Shown here piece after piece: positions 1-6,515 of a stretch of 19,434 nucleotides of DNA; position 1 is the stretch's first letter; each line of letters begins with the position of its first letter. The notes under the pieces are model-generated. The model worked only from the letters and a program-made list of their open reading frames with translations. It made no database searches and was not told the origin of the DNA. The stretch is from MHLP01 sp043736515 (GTDB lineage: Bacteria > Patescibacteriota > Minisyncoccia > Phycocordibacterales > UBA6899). Location: the NCBI GenBank assembly GCA_043736515.1, contig JAYTCK010000054.1, positions 1-19,434 on the forward strand. The letters are read 5' to 3'. The translations under genes and the position numbers were made by a program.

Positions 1-452
1 GGCATGCGGAATTTGAGTAGTCCTATTTCTGCAAGTGCAAACATGTACGCAAATGTTCCCGCAAAGAAGTAGACCCAGTTTTTGATGTCTTCCACCTGAG
101 CGCCGAGAAGATTGAGTCCTGCCTTGCCTGCGAGTGCAGCGAGTACACCATATACAGAAAGCATGAGGGCCACACCCGTTCCAAAAGAAAGTGCCATGCC
201 CAAACCTTTGATCAATCCCTTGCCCATAGAAAGCGGGACAATCACAAAAGCGAGTGGCAATGTACACGGCAGTACGATCATCGTGAGTCCGGCAGCGAAG
301 GAAAAGAGGTACCACCCCAATCGGCCAATCTCAGCCCCTGCCTGGGGTGCAAGAAAGAGAAACCAGAAGAGCCCCATGCCGATTATCGCAGTAAGTACAA
401 TCGCGGTTATAGCGATAATGGTCTTTAAACTTCCCGGTTGGCCTTGTTCCAT
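1..452 (-). CDS. ccdA: CcdA/DsbD-type thiol-disulfide membrane transporter (partial)
   Basis: The minus-strand frame opens at ATG 452-450 and runs off the left edge, giving about 150 residues of N-terminal sequence. Reading it gives a hydrophobic segment at about residues 11-34, a second (about 46-70) with the motif LPCTLPLAFVIVPL, and further hydrophobic segments at about 80-108 and 125-145. The Pro-Cys followed by a Pro four residues on is the hallmark of the CcdA / DsbD transmembrane domain, whose cysteines pass electrons from cytoplasmic thioredoxin across the membrane. The gene lies 34 bases downstream of a CXXC thioredoxin-fold gene on the same strand, so the two are probably co-transcribed and may be redox partners. 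The second family cysteine would lie beyond the window. A DsbA-like protein at 5696 could be an outer-face partner (inference). Confidence 0.8.
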   Translation of the reverse strand, partial: MEQGQPGSLKTIIAITAIVLTAIIGMGLFWFLFLAPQAGAEIGRLGWYLFSFAAGLTMIVLPCTLPLAFVIVPLSMGKGLIKGLGMALSFGTGVALMLSVYGVLAALAGKAGLNLLGAQVEDIKNWVYFFAGTFAYMFALAEIGLLKFRM

Positions 453-486
453 ATAATGTGATGATAATTAGTAAGGTACGCTACTT

Positions 487-756
487 CTATGCTGCTCCAG
501 ACAACTCTGTGAGCTTTGCTACAAACTTCTCTTTGTTAAAACCTCCAGTTGCAAACACTTCGTTATTTAAAATGATACCCGGCGAAGCAAATATCTGATA
601 TTTACCTACCATCTCCTGTCCCTTGGGATCTATAATAGATATTTCTTCCATTGTGACATTGGGCCATTTGGCAGCCTCCACTTTCCAAAATTCAAGAAAC
701 TCGTGGCAATGTGTGCAGCCCGGCGCGGTCAACACTACTAGTGTGATATTAGTCAT
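487..756 (-). CDS. Small thioredoxin/glutaredoxin-fold protein, CTHC active site
   Basis: This 89-residue protein begins TNITLVVLTAPGCTHCHEF, a beta strand followed by a CXXC site (C14, C17) at the start of a helix, as in thioredoxin-fold proteins. A later Ser-Pro-Gly (FASPGIIL, about residues 57-64) sits where the fold places its cis-proline, and the end NNEVFATGGFNKEKFVAKL matches the last strands and helix. The length fits a minimal thioredoxin or glutaredoxin-like protein. There is no signal peptide, so it should be cytoplasmic. It precedes the CcdA-type gene by 34 bases and could supply that transporter with electrons. There is no Shine-Dalgarno sequence. Instead a TATAAT box ends six bases before the ATG, suggesting a leaderless message. 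Confidence 0.8.
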   Translation of the reverse strand: MTNITLVVLTAPGCTHCHEFLEFWKVEAAKWPNVTMEEISIIDPKGQEMVGKYQIFASPGIILNNEVFATGGFNKEKFVAKLTELSGAA

Positions 757-762
757 CGTTCT

Positions 763-768
763 ATTATA
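763..768 (-). promoter_or_regulatory. -10 box of the thioredoxin-like/ccdA unit, leaderless layout
   Basis: On the minus strand TATAAT lies at 768-763 and is followed by six bases and then ATG 756. Transcription would start at or next to the A of the ATG. The -35 is weak (TTCGCT at an 18-base spacing). Confidence 0.55.
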
Positions 769-845
769 TCGGGCTATGGACGAATGAGCGAATGGTTATC
801 CCCATATTTTGGCTTTGTTGAGCGACTCAACTCGAAATGTGCCAG

Positions 846-873
846 TTTGCAAAGAATCCAACTGTAGTATAGT
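846..873 (+). promoter_or_regulatory. Promoter of the ClpP-like gene
   Basis: TTTGCA (846-851), 16 bases, TATAGT (868-873). The predicted start near 880 gives a leader of about 36 bases that includes the strong ribosome binding site AAAGGAGG at 903-910. A 15-base palindrome GTTGAGCGACTCAAC (817-831) lies just upstream and could be an operator, though this is speculative. Confidence 0.5.
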
Positions 874-915
874 GAGAAGCAGAGGTTCCAATGAACATTG
901 CGAAAGGAGGATGAT

Positions 916-1638
916 ATGGCTCCCACACAAAAACGCGTAGCCCCTGCTGTTCCACCGGCGAAAGACAGGCGAAGACGCAAGAATCTGAGCCCAAGTGATA
1001 CTTTGTGGTACTGGGCTACCGCAGGATTTCACCTTACTCAGCGAACAATTTATCTAGGCAGTGCAACGACAGACGTCGAGGGAAATGAAAGTTCCGTCGA
1101 CGCGGCAATGGCAAAAAACTTCGAAATTGCAATGCGCGCACTCGAGCACGCAGATCCCAAGAGTCCTGTAACCGTCATCATGAACAATCCTGGCGGCAAC
1201 TGGTACCACGGGATGGCAATCTATGACCGGATTACCGACTCTCCATGTCAAGTTACCATTCTTGCGACCGGACATGTCATGAGCATGGGCAGTATCATTT
1301 TGCAGGCCGGAGACAAGCGCTTGCTGACTCGAAATGCGACGATGCTCATTCACAGCGGAACAAACGGATACGTTGGACACTCTCACGACTTTGCCCGTGC
1401 TGCAAAAGAAAATGATCGCATCACACTTGACATGGAGCAGATCTACCTCGGACGCATGCTCGCAAAAGATCCGACGATGAACGTCGAGAAACTCCGTCAA
1501 ATGCTCTTGTTCGACATGTATATCGACGCACCAAAAGCCATCCGACTTGGACTGGCTGATGGACTCAATCCACGAACAAAGCATAAAAAAGCGAAAGTTG
1601 CTCCGCCCCAGCCAGCGCCACAAACCCCTTCCACATAA
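916..1638 (+). CDS. ClpP-fold serine protease (Clp protease proteolytic subunit family)
   Basis: A protein of 240 residues from ATG 916, chosen because AAAGGAGG (903-910) sits just upstream; a TTG at 898 would swallow that site. The core is ClpP-like. PVTVIMNNPGGNWYHGMAIYD (about 84-104) is the oxyanion strand, GHVMSMGSIIL carries the nucleophile Ser123, ATMLIHSG carries His146, and FDMYIDAPKAIRLGLAD carries Asp200 in the position of the ClpP catalytic aspartate. The triad therefore looks complete. It departs from housekeeping ClpP in its basic, proline-rich N-terminus (residues 1-27) and Lys/Pro/Gln-rich tail (about 221-240), and the sequence is divergent. It may be a second, specialised ClpP or a ClpP-fold protease without a classical Clp ATPase partner. 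No ATPase gene is adjacent. It is a stand-alone transcription unit with its own promoter and terminator. Confidence 0.8.
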   Translation: MAPTQKRVAPAVPPAKDRRRRKNLSPSDTLWYWATAGFHLTQRTIYLGSATTDVEGNESSVDAAMAKNFEIAMRALEHADPKSPVTVIMNNPGGNWYHGMAIYDRITDSPCQVTILATGHVMSMGSIILQAGDKRLLTRNATMLIHSGTNGYVGHSHDFARAAKENDRITLDMEQIYLGRMLAKDPTMNVEKLRQMLLFDMYIDAPKAIRLGLADGLNPRTKHKKAKVAPPQPAPQTPST

Positions 1639-1649
1639 GGGGTTTTTTA
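1623..1649 (+). terminator. Intrinsic terminator of the ClpP-like gene
   Basis: AACCCCTT (1623-1630), loop CCACAT, AAGGGGTT (1637-1644), with the T-run at 1643-1648. The stop codon TAA (1636-1638) is inside the hairpin. Confidence 0.85.
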
Positions 1650-1678
1650 TTGACAAAAATATGTAAATAAGCTATAAT
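1650..1678 (+). promoter_or_regulatory. Consensus sigma70 promoter with no gene behind it
   Basis: TTGACA (1650-1655), a 17-base spacer, TATAAT (1673-1678): a perfect match to both consensus hexamers at the optimal spacing. It starts directly after the preceding terminator and points into a stretch with no credible protein gene. The predicted start is near 1685. Confidence 0.8.
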
Positions 1679-1918
1679 CAAATATAGTAGAATACGGTGA
1701 GAAGACTGCGAACATCACTTCTCCTTGTACGGACACCATTGACTGATCGAATAGGCGCCACGCCACACGTATCCTCAATCCCCTTACATGAGAGCTGGGC
1801 CTGCACACCATGCCTCAAGTGATTTGAAAATATTCCTTACCTCTTCGCGAGCGTAAGGGTAATCCTTTCTTCCCGTGTTCGATTCCTCGTCCGACCGGTT
1901 CGGCGGGTAGATATCGCC

Positions 1919-1988
1919 CCGGAGTCTGGTGCGCGGAAATTATGTATCTCATTCTCCAATGAGATACATGATATCCACCAGACTCCGG
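1919..1988. repeat. Nested perfect inverted repeat (13 bp outer, 12 bp inner)
   Basis: Outer arms CCGGAGTCTGGTG (1919-1931) and CACCAGACTCCGG (1976-1988) pair perfectly. Inside them ATGTATCTCATT (1942-1953) and AATGAGATACAT (1958-1969) pair perfectly around a CTCC loop. The two helices are separated by asymmetric internal segments of 10 and 6 bases. It lies inside the candidate ncRNA and is best read as one long RNA arm. A small palindromic insertion is the alternative. Confidence 0.85.
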
Positions 1989-2018
1989 TTTGCGAAAATA
2001 ATTCAGTTCCCCTGTTTC

Positions 2019-2052
2019 AAAATTCCTGCCCAATATTGTGGCGGGAATTTTT
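2019..2052 (+). terminator. Intrinsic terminator of the candidate ncRNA
   Basis: AAAATTCCTGCC (2019-2030) pairs with GGCGGGAATTTT (2040-2051) with one G-U pair, and the hairpin ends in a T-run (2048-2052). Confidence 0.75.
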
Positions 2053-2070
2053 ATACCTTTTTAAATAGTG

Positions 2071-2107
2071 AAAGAAAAAAAGCCCAAGTATTGCTACTGG
2101 GGCTTTT
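2071..2107 (-). terminator. Intrinsic terminator of the metallophosphoesterase gene
   Basis: On the minus strand AAAAGCCCCAGTA (2107-2095), loop GCAA, TACTTGGGCTTTT (2090-2078) with one mismatch, followed by more T residues to 2071. It faces the ncRNA terminator, so the two units converge. Confidence 0.8.
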
Positions 2108-2123
2108 GCAAACGATTTATTAT

Positions 2124-3695
2124 TTATTTTTTGGGACGGGGCAGACAGTAGCGACCATTGATGATCGTGATGATCGCACGCTTACCATTGGCGTACTGGA
2201 TGACGTGCGAGTTTGTATGGCTACTCGGACCGCCGCGCTCATATTCGAGCATGCCGGTTGATTTGCCCGCACTGTAACATCCGTCAACGATCTCTGCCGC
2301 ATGGCTGTGACCCTTCGTAACTTTAACACCAAGTTTTGAAAGATTTTTCGTCGTACCTCGTGCACCGTTTGGACCAATATCGCCGTGGAAGCCATACTCA
2401 ACCTGCGCAAGCACTTTACTTTGGCCTCGCTTCAGGAAATGCACGTTGGGTTTCACGAACTGCTGTGCGTAGTCAATAAAGGGGTCGTCGTAGGAAACAC
2501 CGCCGCCGGTTTTCTTCGCAGAGTCCATTGCTCGTATCGCAAGCGCTGCAAGAAACCGCGCATTCACGGGATCCTTGCGGTAGTCAGCTCGTTTAAGCCA
2601 CTTTGCTACACCTTCCTCGTGATTGCTGGCGACAACAAACGCATTGCGTTTTCCGCTCGCGTGCTTGTTGATAAAGCGGATACCGTCGTCAATCTCCTTT
2701 TGCACATCTTCAATCCTGTACTTCCACTTTGCAAATTGAGTGACCCAGTCATCCTCATGATGCCAATTCCGCGAATGGAAATCGATGATGTCGTGGAAGA
2801 AAAGATTGCGTGCATTGGTCAGCTTAACCAGGCAGTCCGGTGCTTCAAGGGTTGCCTTCACCACATCGGGAAGCGCCCAGCGTTGGTGGATGTCGCCCAT
2901 ACTCACCGCCAGCGCAGGAGGAGCAGGGCGTACCACGTCAGGTGTAAACTCCATATCAAGATCAATGAAGTGCCCCTGCTTTGTTGCGCTCAGCTGCCGA
3001 ACATAGAAAGTATCGCCGTCAATTTCGACAATAAGTGCGCCGAGTGCGTGATAGAACCCGCCGAGCTTACCTTGCTTTGTGTCGGTGTAATTACGCACCG
3101 TACATGCGCCCGTTGTATACATCGCCTTCGCATGCTTGTGCTGGGGGGTTGCAACCGAGCGCATCGCACGTGAGCCGTGTCCGACAATACCGCTCTTGTC
3201 TTTTGTAAGGGAATCAAGTCCCGTGAGGGGCGATCGTGCCGCCCACTGCACTTTGACATCACCCAAGATGAGCAGTCGGTCATTTAAGCGAACCCAACCA
3301 TTGCACAAATATGGCAGCACTTCCGGAGTCCACCATTCGTGATCTTTGTTGTTTTGCGTCCACTGACTTGTCGGGTTTTTATATCTGCCGGGAATGACCA
3401 CCAGTTCAGCTTCGTAATATTCAGCGGCACGAAGGAGCGCCTGCCATGTCGGCTTGTGAATCCCCGTCGCGTTTTGTGCGGCAGTGATAATGTAGCGCTT
3501 TGCATCCGGCAGCGTTTTCCGCATTTTGACATCCGACTCAACAGGAACCGTACTCGGCGCTGTTGTCTTGTGATTGCAGGTACCGCAAAGATATCGCTGC
3601 TTCTCGCTACCTGTATTAGTGGTAAAACCTTCTTTACTCATCCCTTCTGCACTGCATTTAGGGCAATACAGGGGCTTGGTTTTTTTTGTAGCCAT
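2124..3695 (-). CDS. Zinc-ribbon metallophosphoesterase, phage T5 A1-like
   Basis: A protein of 523 residues. The N-terminus carries a zinc ribbon (C11-x2-C14, C37-x2-C40). After a linker comes a large domain with calcineurin-type metallophosphoesterase signatures in order: a GD-x-H motif (SMGDIHQRW, about residue 270), an NHE motif (VASNHEEGVAKWL, about 355-367), HGDIGPNGARG (about 437-447) and GHSHAAEI (462-469), the family's final GHxH. The overall layout and the NHEEGVAKWLKRADYRKDPV stretch recall, from memory, the phage T5 A1 protein family (host DNA degradation in early infection). That assignment is not verified. AAAGGAG lies seven bases before the ATG, so the start is firm. It is a single-gene unit with its own terminator and is probably of phage or mobile origin. 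A nuclease or phosphodiesterase activity is the natural expectation, and the substrate is unknown. Confidence 0.7.
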   Translation of the reverse strand: MATKKTKPLYCPKCSAEGMSKEGFTTNTGSEKQRYLCGTCNHKTTAPSTVPVESDVKMRKTLPDAKRYIITAAQNATGIHKPTWQALLRAAEYYEAELVVIPGRYKNPTSQWTQNNKDHEWWTPEVLPYLCNGWVRLNDRLLILGDVKVQWAARSPLTGLDSLTKDKSGIVGHGSRAMRSVATPQHKHAKAMYTTGACTVRNYTDTKQGKLGGFYHALGALIVEIDGDTFYVRQLSATKQGHFIDLDMEFTPDVVRPAPPALAVSMGDIHQRWALPDVVKATLEAPDCLVKLTNARNLFFHDIIDFHSRNWHHEDDWVTQFAKWKYRIEDVQKEIDDGIRFINKHASGKRNAFVVASNHEEGVAKWLKRADYRKDPVNARFLAALAIRAMDSAKKTGGGVSYDDPFIDYAQQFVKPNVHFLKRGQSKVLAQVEYGFHGDIGPNGARGTTKNLSKLGVKVTKGHSHAAEIVDGCYSAGKSTGMLEYERGGPSSHTNSHVIQYANGKRAIITIINGRYCLPRPKK

Positions 3696-3821
3696 GTCAA
3701 TCTCCTTTCAGAGAATTTTCAACGTGCAAATGCTGAATTCATTGTAAGCTCATGAAACAAAATTCCTAGATTGACATAGGCCCATGGTTGTTCATTGGTG
3801 GTATATTTTTGTTTTTTTGAG

Positions 3822-3844
3822 AAAAAAAACCCCGAAAGTCGGGG
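3822..3844 (-). terminator. Intrinsic terminator of the gene at 3850-4443
   Basis: On the minus strand CCCCGA (3844-3839), loop CTT, TCGGGG (3835-3830), then eight T residues (3829-3822). Confidence 0.85.
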
Positions 3845-3849
3845 AATGG

Positions 3850-4443
3850 TTATGCTGCATCTTCAAGAAAATAAGGACGTATACTTGCGCGATCGGGCCA
3901 AAAGTAGATACGCTCACGAGTTTGTTGAATGGTTAACTGTGGGAACGGTGTGTGCTTTGTCGCAAACGTGAGCAATTGCTCTTTTGCGCCTTTTTCCGAA
4001 GATACTTCTTCTTTCGCAACCCCCGTCACCACATCAAGAGTAAACTTATACGGAACATGTACGGCTTCTCCTTGCTGTTTCGTACACGTCACGATCCACG
4101 TCGGATATCCATTGCCATGTATCGTCGCAAGCTCTTTGGCTATACCCGCAGGCAGTCTAAATACCACCTCACCATTCTCTTTCATGGGGAGCGCAAGACC
4201 TGCACCACCACCTACACCAAGGACAAGCCCGGCAAAGTAATCCATGACTTCATTTGCGCCGAATTGGTCGTAATCTTTCTGAGCAGGATACTTCGCCTTA
4301 ATGGCGTCGACAGCCTGCGTCACCTCAACCGAGTTGGGATCGATAATTTTTCCCCCAAAACGTGTTTGGAGAAAAGAGAGATACTGTGTGCCGGGAATTT
4401 CCCCGTAAGTGTTAATTGGACGGGCGGCATAAAAATTGCGCAT
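3850..4443 (-). CDS. Hypothetical protein, possibly nucleoside 2-deoxyribosyltransferase-like
   Basis: A protein of 197 residues that I do not recognise with certainty. Its opening, MRNFYAARPINTYGEIPGTQ followed by a GKIIDPNS stretch, resembles the start of nucleoside 2-deoxyribosyltransferase-like proteins: a first strand with an aromatic and a Pro, a helix, then a second strand ending in D/N-P. A Gly-rich segment (LGVGGGAGLALPM, about residues 75-87) and LPAGIAKELATI (about 97-108) could be the later phosphate-binding and catalytic part. The C-terminal 60 residues (from TCTKQQGEAVHV) are unlike that fold and may be a small added beta-rich domain. No membrane segment or signal peptide is seen. 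GAAAGGAAAG-type ribosome binding sequence precedes the ATG, and a promoter is visible at 4480-4508. The function should be treated as unknown. Confidence 0.7.
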   Translation of the reverse strand: MRNFYAARPINTYGEIPGTQYLSFLQTRFGGKIIDPNSVEVTQAVDAIKAKYPAQKDYDQFGANEVMDYFAGLVLGVGGGAGLALPMKENGEVVFRLPAGIAKELATIHGNGYPTWIVTCTKQQGEAVHVPYKFTLDVVTGVAKEEVSSEKGAKEQLLTFATKHTPFPQLTIQQTRERIYFWPDRASIRPYFLEDAA

Positions 4444-4479
4444 GAACTTTCCTTTGTTGCAGAACTGAGAACTTATCGA

Positions 4480-4508
4480 GTCATACCAAATGATATGGAA
4501 CTACGCAA
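4480..4508 (-). promoter_or_regulatory. Probable promoter of the gene at 3850-4443
   Basis: On the minus strand TTGCGT (4508-4503), 17 bases, TATGAC (4485-4480), giving a leader of about 30 bases with AAAGGAAAG before the ATG. It lies in the gap after engB. Confidence 0.45.
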
Positions 4509-4553
4509 CAAGTCGCGTGGATTCATAAAAAACCCGAAATCACGAGGGGCGCT

Positions 4554-5264
4554 CTAACCAAAAATTCTTTTTCTTGCGTCCACGACACCCTCCTTCGAAA
4601 ACGCCGAGAAGGGAATAAATTCGGTCGTTGGATATACCTCGACAAATGTGCGGATTACTTGCGCCCGTTCGTTGCCGGAAAGCTTGTCGATCTTGTTCAT
4701 AAGCACGAGCAGTGGGTGCCCTTCGTTTGCCGCGATCGACATGAGTTCCCGATCATCAGCTGTGGTTCCGTGACGTGCGTCAATAATAAGGACGACGAGT
4801 TTCGGATGCGCTTCCCCGCCTGCAAGATACCAGAGAATATGCTTGCGGATTTGCTCAGCCGTCTTGATGGGGACTTTTGCATATCCGTAACCCGGCAAGT
4901 CAACAAAATACATATTGTCGTTGATGAGGAAAAAATTGATCTGTTGCGTCTTGCCCGGAGTACGGCTGGTACGCGCAATATTATTGACGCCGAGAAGTGC
5001 GTTAATAGAGGAGGACTTCCCTACGTTTGAGCGTCCGACAAAAGCGATCTGCGGAAATGGGACCTCGAGAATTGAGTCCGTCCCCTTTATCCCTTTTACA
5101 AAAACTGCGTGCGGAACATCCGCGGGGCTTGTGTCGCTCGGGGTGCGCTTGGGCTTCTTTACGGGAAGTGTCGCCTCCTTCACCAGCGAGGCGAGTTTGG
5201 CTGCCTTATGGCGTTCCTGGTGCTTTAACTTTCGTGATTTGAGCAGGGTCATAGGGCGCACCAT
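4554..5264 (-). CDS. engB: Ribosome biogenesis GTP-binding protein EngB/YsxC/YihA
   Basis: All G motifs of the EngB family are visible: G1 GRSNVGKSS (about 77-85), G2 RTSRTPGKTQ, G3 DLPGYGYAKVP, G4 NKIDKL and G5 SAFSKEGV near the C-terminus. The family is a cytoplasmic GTPase needed for maturation of the large ribosomal subunit. The GTPase core has normal length, but about 55 extra residues precede it, rich in Lys/Arg (RKLKHQERHKAAK, VKKPKRTP) and suited to RNA contact. The start is uncertain: ATG 5264 is used here, with TTG 5273, GTG 5261 and ATG 5252 in the same frame and no clear Shine-Dalgarno for any. The upstream terminator at 5293-5316 leaves under 30 bases, so the promoter must overlap it or the gene depends on read-through. 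TAGACT at 5288-5283 is a possible -10. Confidence 0.92.
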   Translation of the reverse strand: MVRPMTLLKSRKLKHQERHKAAKLASLVKEATLPVKKPKRTPSDTSPADVPHAVFVKGIKGTDSILEVPFPQIAFVGRSNVGKSSSINALLGVNNIARTSRTPGKTQQINFFLINDNMYFVDLPGYGYAKVPIKTAEQIRKHILWYLAGGEAHPKLVVLIIDARHGTTADDRELMSIAANEGHPLLVLMNKIDKLSGNERAQVIRTFVEVYPTTEFIPFSAFSKEGVVDARKRIFG

Positions 5265-5292
5265 ACCATGCAACTTATCTAAAGTCTAGTAC

Positions 5293-5316
5293 AAAAAAGA
5301 GGGCATGTTTGCCCTC
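5293..5316 (-). terminator. Intrinsic terminator between the zinc-ribbon gene and engB
   Basis: On the minus strand GAGGGC (5316-5311), loop AAACAT, GCCCTC (5304-5299), then six T residues (5298-5293). Confidence 0.85.
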
Positions 5317-5322
5317 GTGTTA

Positions 5323-5553
5323 CTAACCGATAACCTCATTGAACGGAAGCGGACAATGGCCACAGCGTTGCCCGAATCCAAAGGCCGAGTAACGTGCACC
5401 ACCATGACTACGTCGGGGATCATTAACGTGGGCGGTGATGGGAAATCCCATGCCTTTGCCGCATCCGCCACAAAACTCCTCTCCGGTTTCCTTACTGCGC
5501 TCGATGGCGAGACTGACGGGACATTGAGGTACACCACTCTGATTTGATTGCAT
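5323..5553 (-). CDS. Small zinc-ribbon protein, function unknown
   Basis: A protein of 76 residues with two CxxC pairs, CGGCGKG (C28, C31) and CGHCPLPF (C64, C67), about 33 residues apart, which is the spacing of a treble-clef or zinc-ribbon fold. Between them are HVNDPRRSHGG and Gly/aromatic residues (GARYSAFGFGQ). AAAGGAG seven bases before the ATG and a strong terminator just after the stop make it a convincing gene despite its size. A possible promoter on the minus strand (TAGACA, 16 bases, TAATAA) lies upstream. It could be a nucleic-acid-binding or ribosome-associated factor, but nothing in the sequence settles that. It is transcribed in the same direction as engB, though a terminator separates them. 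Confidence 0.7.
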   Translation of the reverse strand: MQSNQSGVPQCPVSLAIERSKETGEEFCGGCGKGMGFPITAHVNDPRRSHGGARYSAFGFGQRCGHCPLPFNEVIG

Positions 5554-5639
5554 TTACGTCTCCTTTACCAAACTTTGTACATTATTACACACTTTGTCTT
5601 AATTGTCTATCTCAAGGATTTTTTCGAGATGTGACCATG

Positions 5640-5648
5640 TGTTATACT
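5640..5648 (+). promoter_or_regulatory. Extended -10 promoter of the DsbA-like gene
   Basis: TGT followed by TATACT (5643-5648) forms an extended -10; no good -35 is seen. The predicted start near 5655 means an upstream in-frame TTG at 5603 cannot be the translation start. Confidence 0.5.
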
Positions 5649-5695
5649 CTAGGAACTTATTGAGGCGCTATTTTTATTATATTCATTCACTTGTC

Positions 5696-6463
5696 ATGGA
5701 AAACGAATCAAAAACAAAAGAAATATCGAACGTGCCTCTGGACGGAAAGCCGAAGGACAACCTCAGCATTCCCCTTGCGATTGTTTTTTCAGGAATCCTT
5801 ATCGCAGGAGCGATTCTTTTTACCGAAACCAATAGTGTGCCCACTCTGGCTGGAGATAATATTCCTGCACGAGGCGAACAAGGCGCTGATAGTGAAAGCG
5901 CACCTGTGGAAATACTTGCCCTCCGTAGTGATGATCATGTGCTCGGTAATCCCGAAGCGGACGTGCTTATTATCGAATATTCAGATGTCCAATGTCCGTT
6001 CTGCCAGAAATTTCATGAGTCCATGGTTAAAGTAATGGAAAATTATGGCAAAACCGGAAGCGTTGCGTGGGTATATCGTCACTTCCCACTGGATCAAATC
6101 CACCCGCATGCGCGCAAAGGCGGAGAGGCGCTTGAGTGTGCGGCAGAGCTCGGCGGCAATGCAGCATTCTGGAAGTATACGGATGAATTATTTGCTCCGG
6201 GAGCAGGAGCCATGACACTCGAGGTACTTCCTGTTGTTGCAGGAAAGATCGGACTCGACGTCGCGAAGTTTAAAGCGTGTCTTTCGAGCGGCAAATATGC
6301 TGAGCGCATAGAGAAAGACTTTCAAGATGGCGCTGCGGTGGGCGTCCGAGGCACACCCTACAGCATTATTTGGAACAGAAAAACAGGAAAGCAAATCCCG
6401 ATCAACGGCGCACTCCCCTATGAACAGGTAAAAACGATTTTAGGATTAGTGACCGCATCCTAA
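5696..6463 (+). CDS. Membrane-anchored DsbA-family thiol oxidoreductase
   Basis: A protein of 255 residues from ATG 5696. A short charged N-terminus is followed by one hydrophobic segment (LSIPLAIVFSGILIAGAILF, residues 23-42) and no evident cleavage site, so it should be anchored with its catalytic domain outside. The domain carries CPFC (C100, C103) after IEYSDVQ, a helical insert (about 135-210), and a cis-proline loop RGTP (Thr220-Pro221), as in the DsbA/DsbG/BdbD-like family that makes or isomerises disulfides in exported proteins. ATG 5696 lacks a Shine-Dalgarno. An in-frame TTG at 5660, close to the predicted transcript start, is an alternative that would add 12 residues. CcdA-type and thioredoxin-like genes at the left end could keep this system redox-balanced (inference). 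The gene stands alone between its promoter and a terminator. Confidence 0.88.
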   Translation: MENESKTKEISNVPLDGKPKDNLSIPLAIVFSGILIAGAILFTETNSVPTLAGDNIPARGEQGADSESAPVEILALRSDDHVLGNPEADVLIIEYSDVQCPFCQKFHESMVKVMENYGKTGSVAWVYRHFPLDQIHPHARKGGEALECAAELGGNAAFWKYTDELFAPGAGAMTLEVLPVVAGKIGLDVAKFKACLSSGKYAERIEKDFQDGAAVGVRGTPYSIIWNRKTGKQIPINGALPYEQVKTILGLVTAS

Positions 6464-6478
6464 AAAATTCTTGTGAAG

Positions 6479-6505
6479 AAAAAATCCCCTTATGGGGATT
6501 TTTTT
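6479..6505. terminator. Bidirectional terminator between convergent genes
   Basis: AAAAATCCCC (6480-6489), loop TTAT, GGGGATTTTT (6494-6503), with A-runs on the left and T-runs on the right. It serves the DsbA-like gene on plus and the tandem-domain gene on minus. Confidence 0.85.
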
Positions 6506-6515
6506 ACTACTAACT

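Larger units (their letters stand above)
1685..2052 (+). ncRNA. Candidate structured noncoding RNA gene, about 370 nt, family unknown
   Basis: This gap holds no plausible plus-strand coding sequence but is bounded by a consensus promoter and an intrinsic terminator. Visible structure includes: a hairpin at 1693-1729 (GAGAAG with CTTCTC, extended by wobble pairs and TAC/GTA); GGCG/CGCC at about 1754-1764; CCTTACCTC with GAG and GTAAGG at 1835-1858 around a TTCGC loop; CCGA/TCGG near 1891-1903; a nested 13+12 bp hairpin at 1919-1988; and the terminator. I looked for tmRNA (tRNA-like ends, tag reading frame), RNase P RNA (GAGGAAAGTCC-type core), SRP RNA and 5S rRNA hallmarks and found none convincing. 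Length and promoter strength suggest an abundant RNA. A divergent tmRNA, 6S or RNase P RNA cannot be excluded by eye. Confidence 0.6.

Noticed and set aside
1054..1656. A 200-residue open frame on the minus strand
   Set aside because: It is antisense to the ClpP-like gene, has no ribosome binding site and no family features, and the sense frame has the catalytic motifs.
1878..1900. GTTCGATTCC resembling a tRNA T-loop, possibly the 3' domain of a tRNA or tmRNA
   Set aside because: The five bases on either side (CCGTG and CCTCG) do not form a T stem, and no matching acceptor or D arm is found.
2385..3173. A 262-residue open frame on the plus strand
   Set aside because: It is antisense to the metallophosphoesterase gene, which has clear motifs and a Shine-Dalgarno.
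3952..4557. A 201-residue open frame on the plus strand
   Set aside because: It lies antisense to the gene at 3850-4443 and its gap, with basic, low-complexity composition typical of a shadow frame.
5603..5695. N-terminal extension of the DsbA-like protein from a start at 5603
   Set aside because: The extension covers the extended -10 box at 5640-5648, so it would lie upstream of the transcript, and the membrane anchor follows naturally from 5696.
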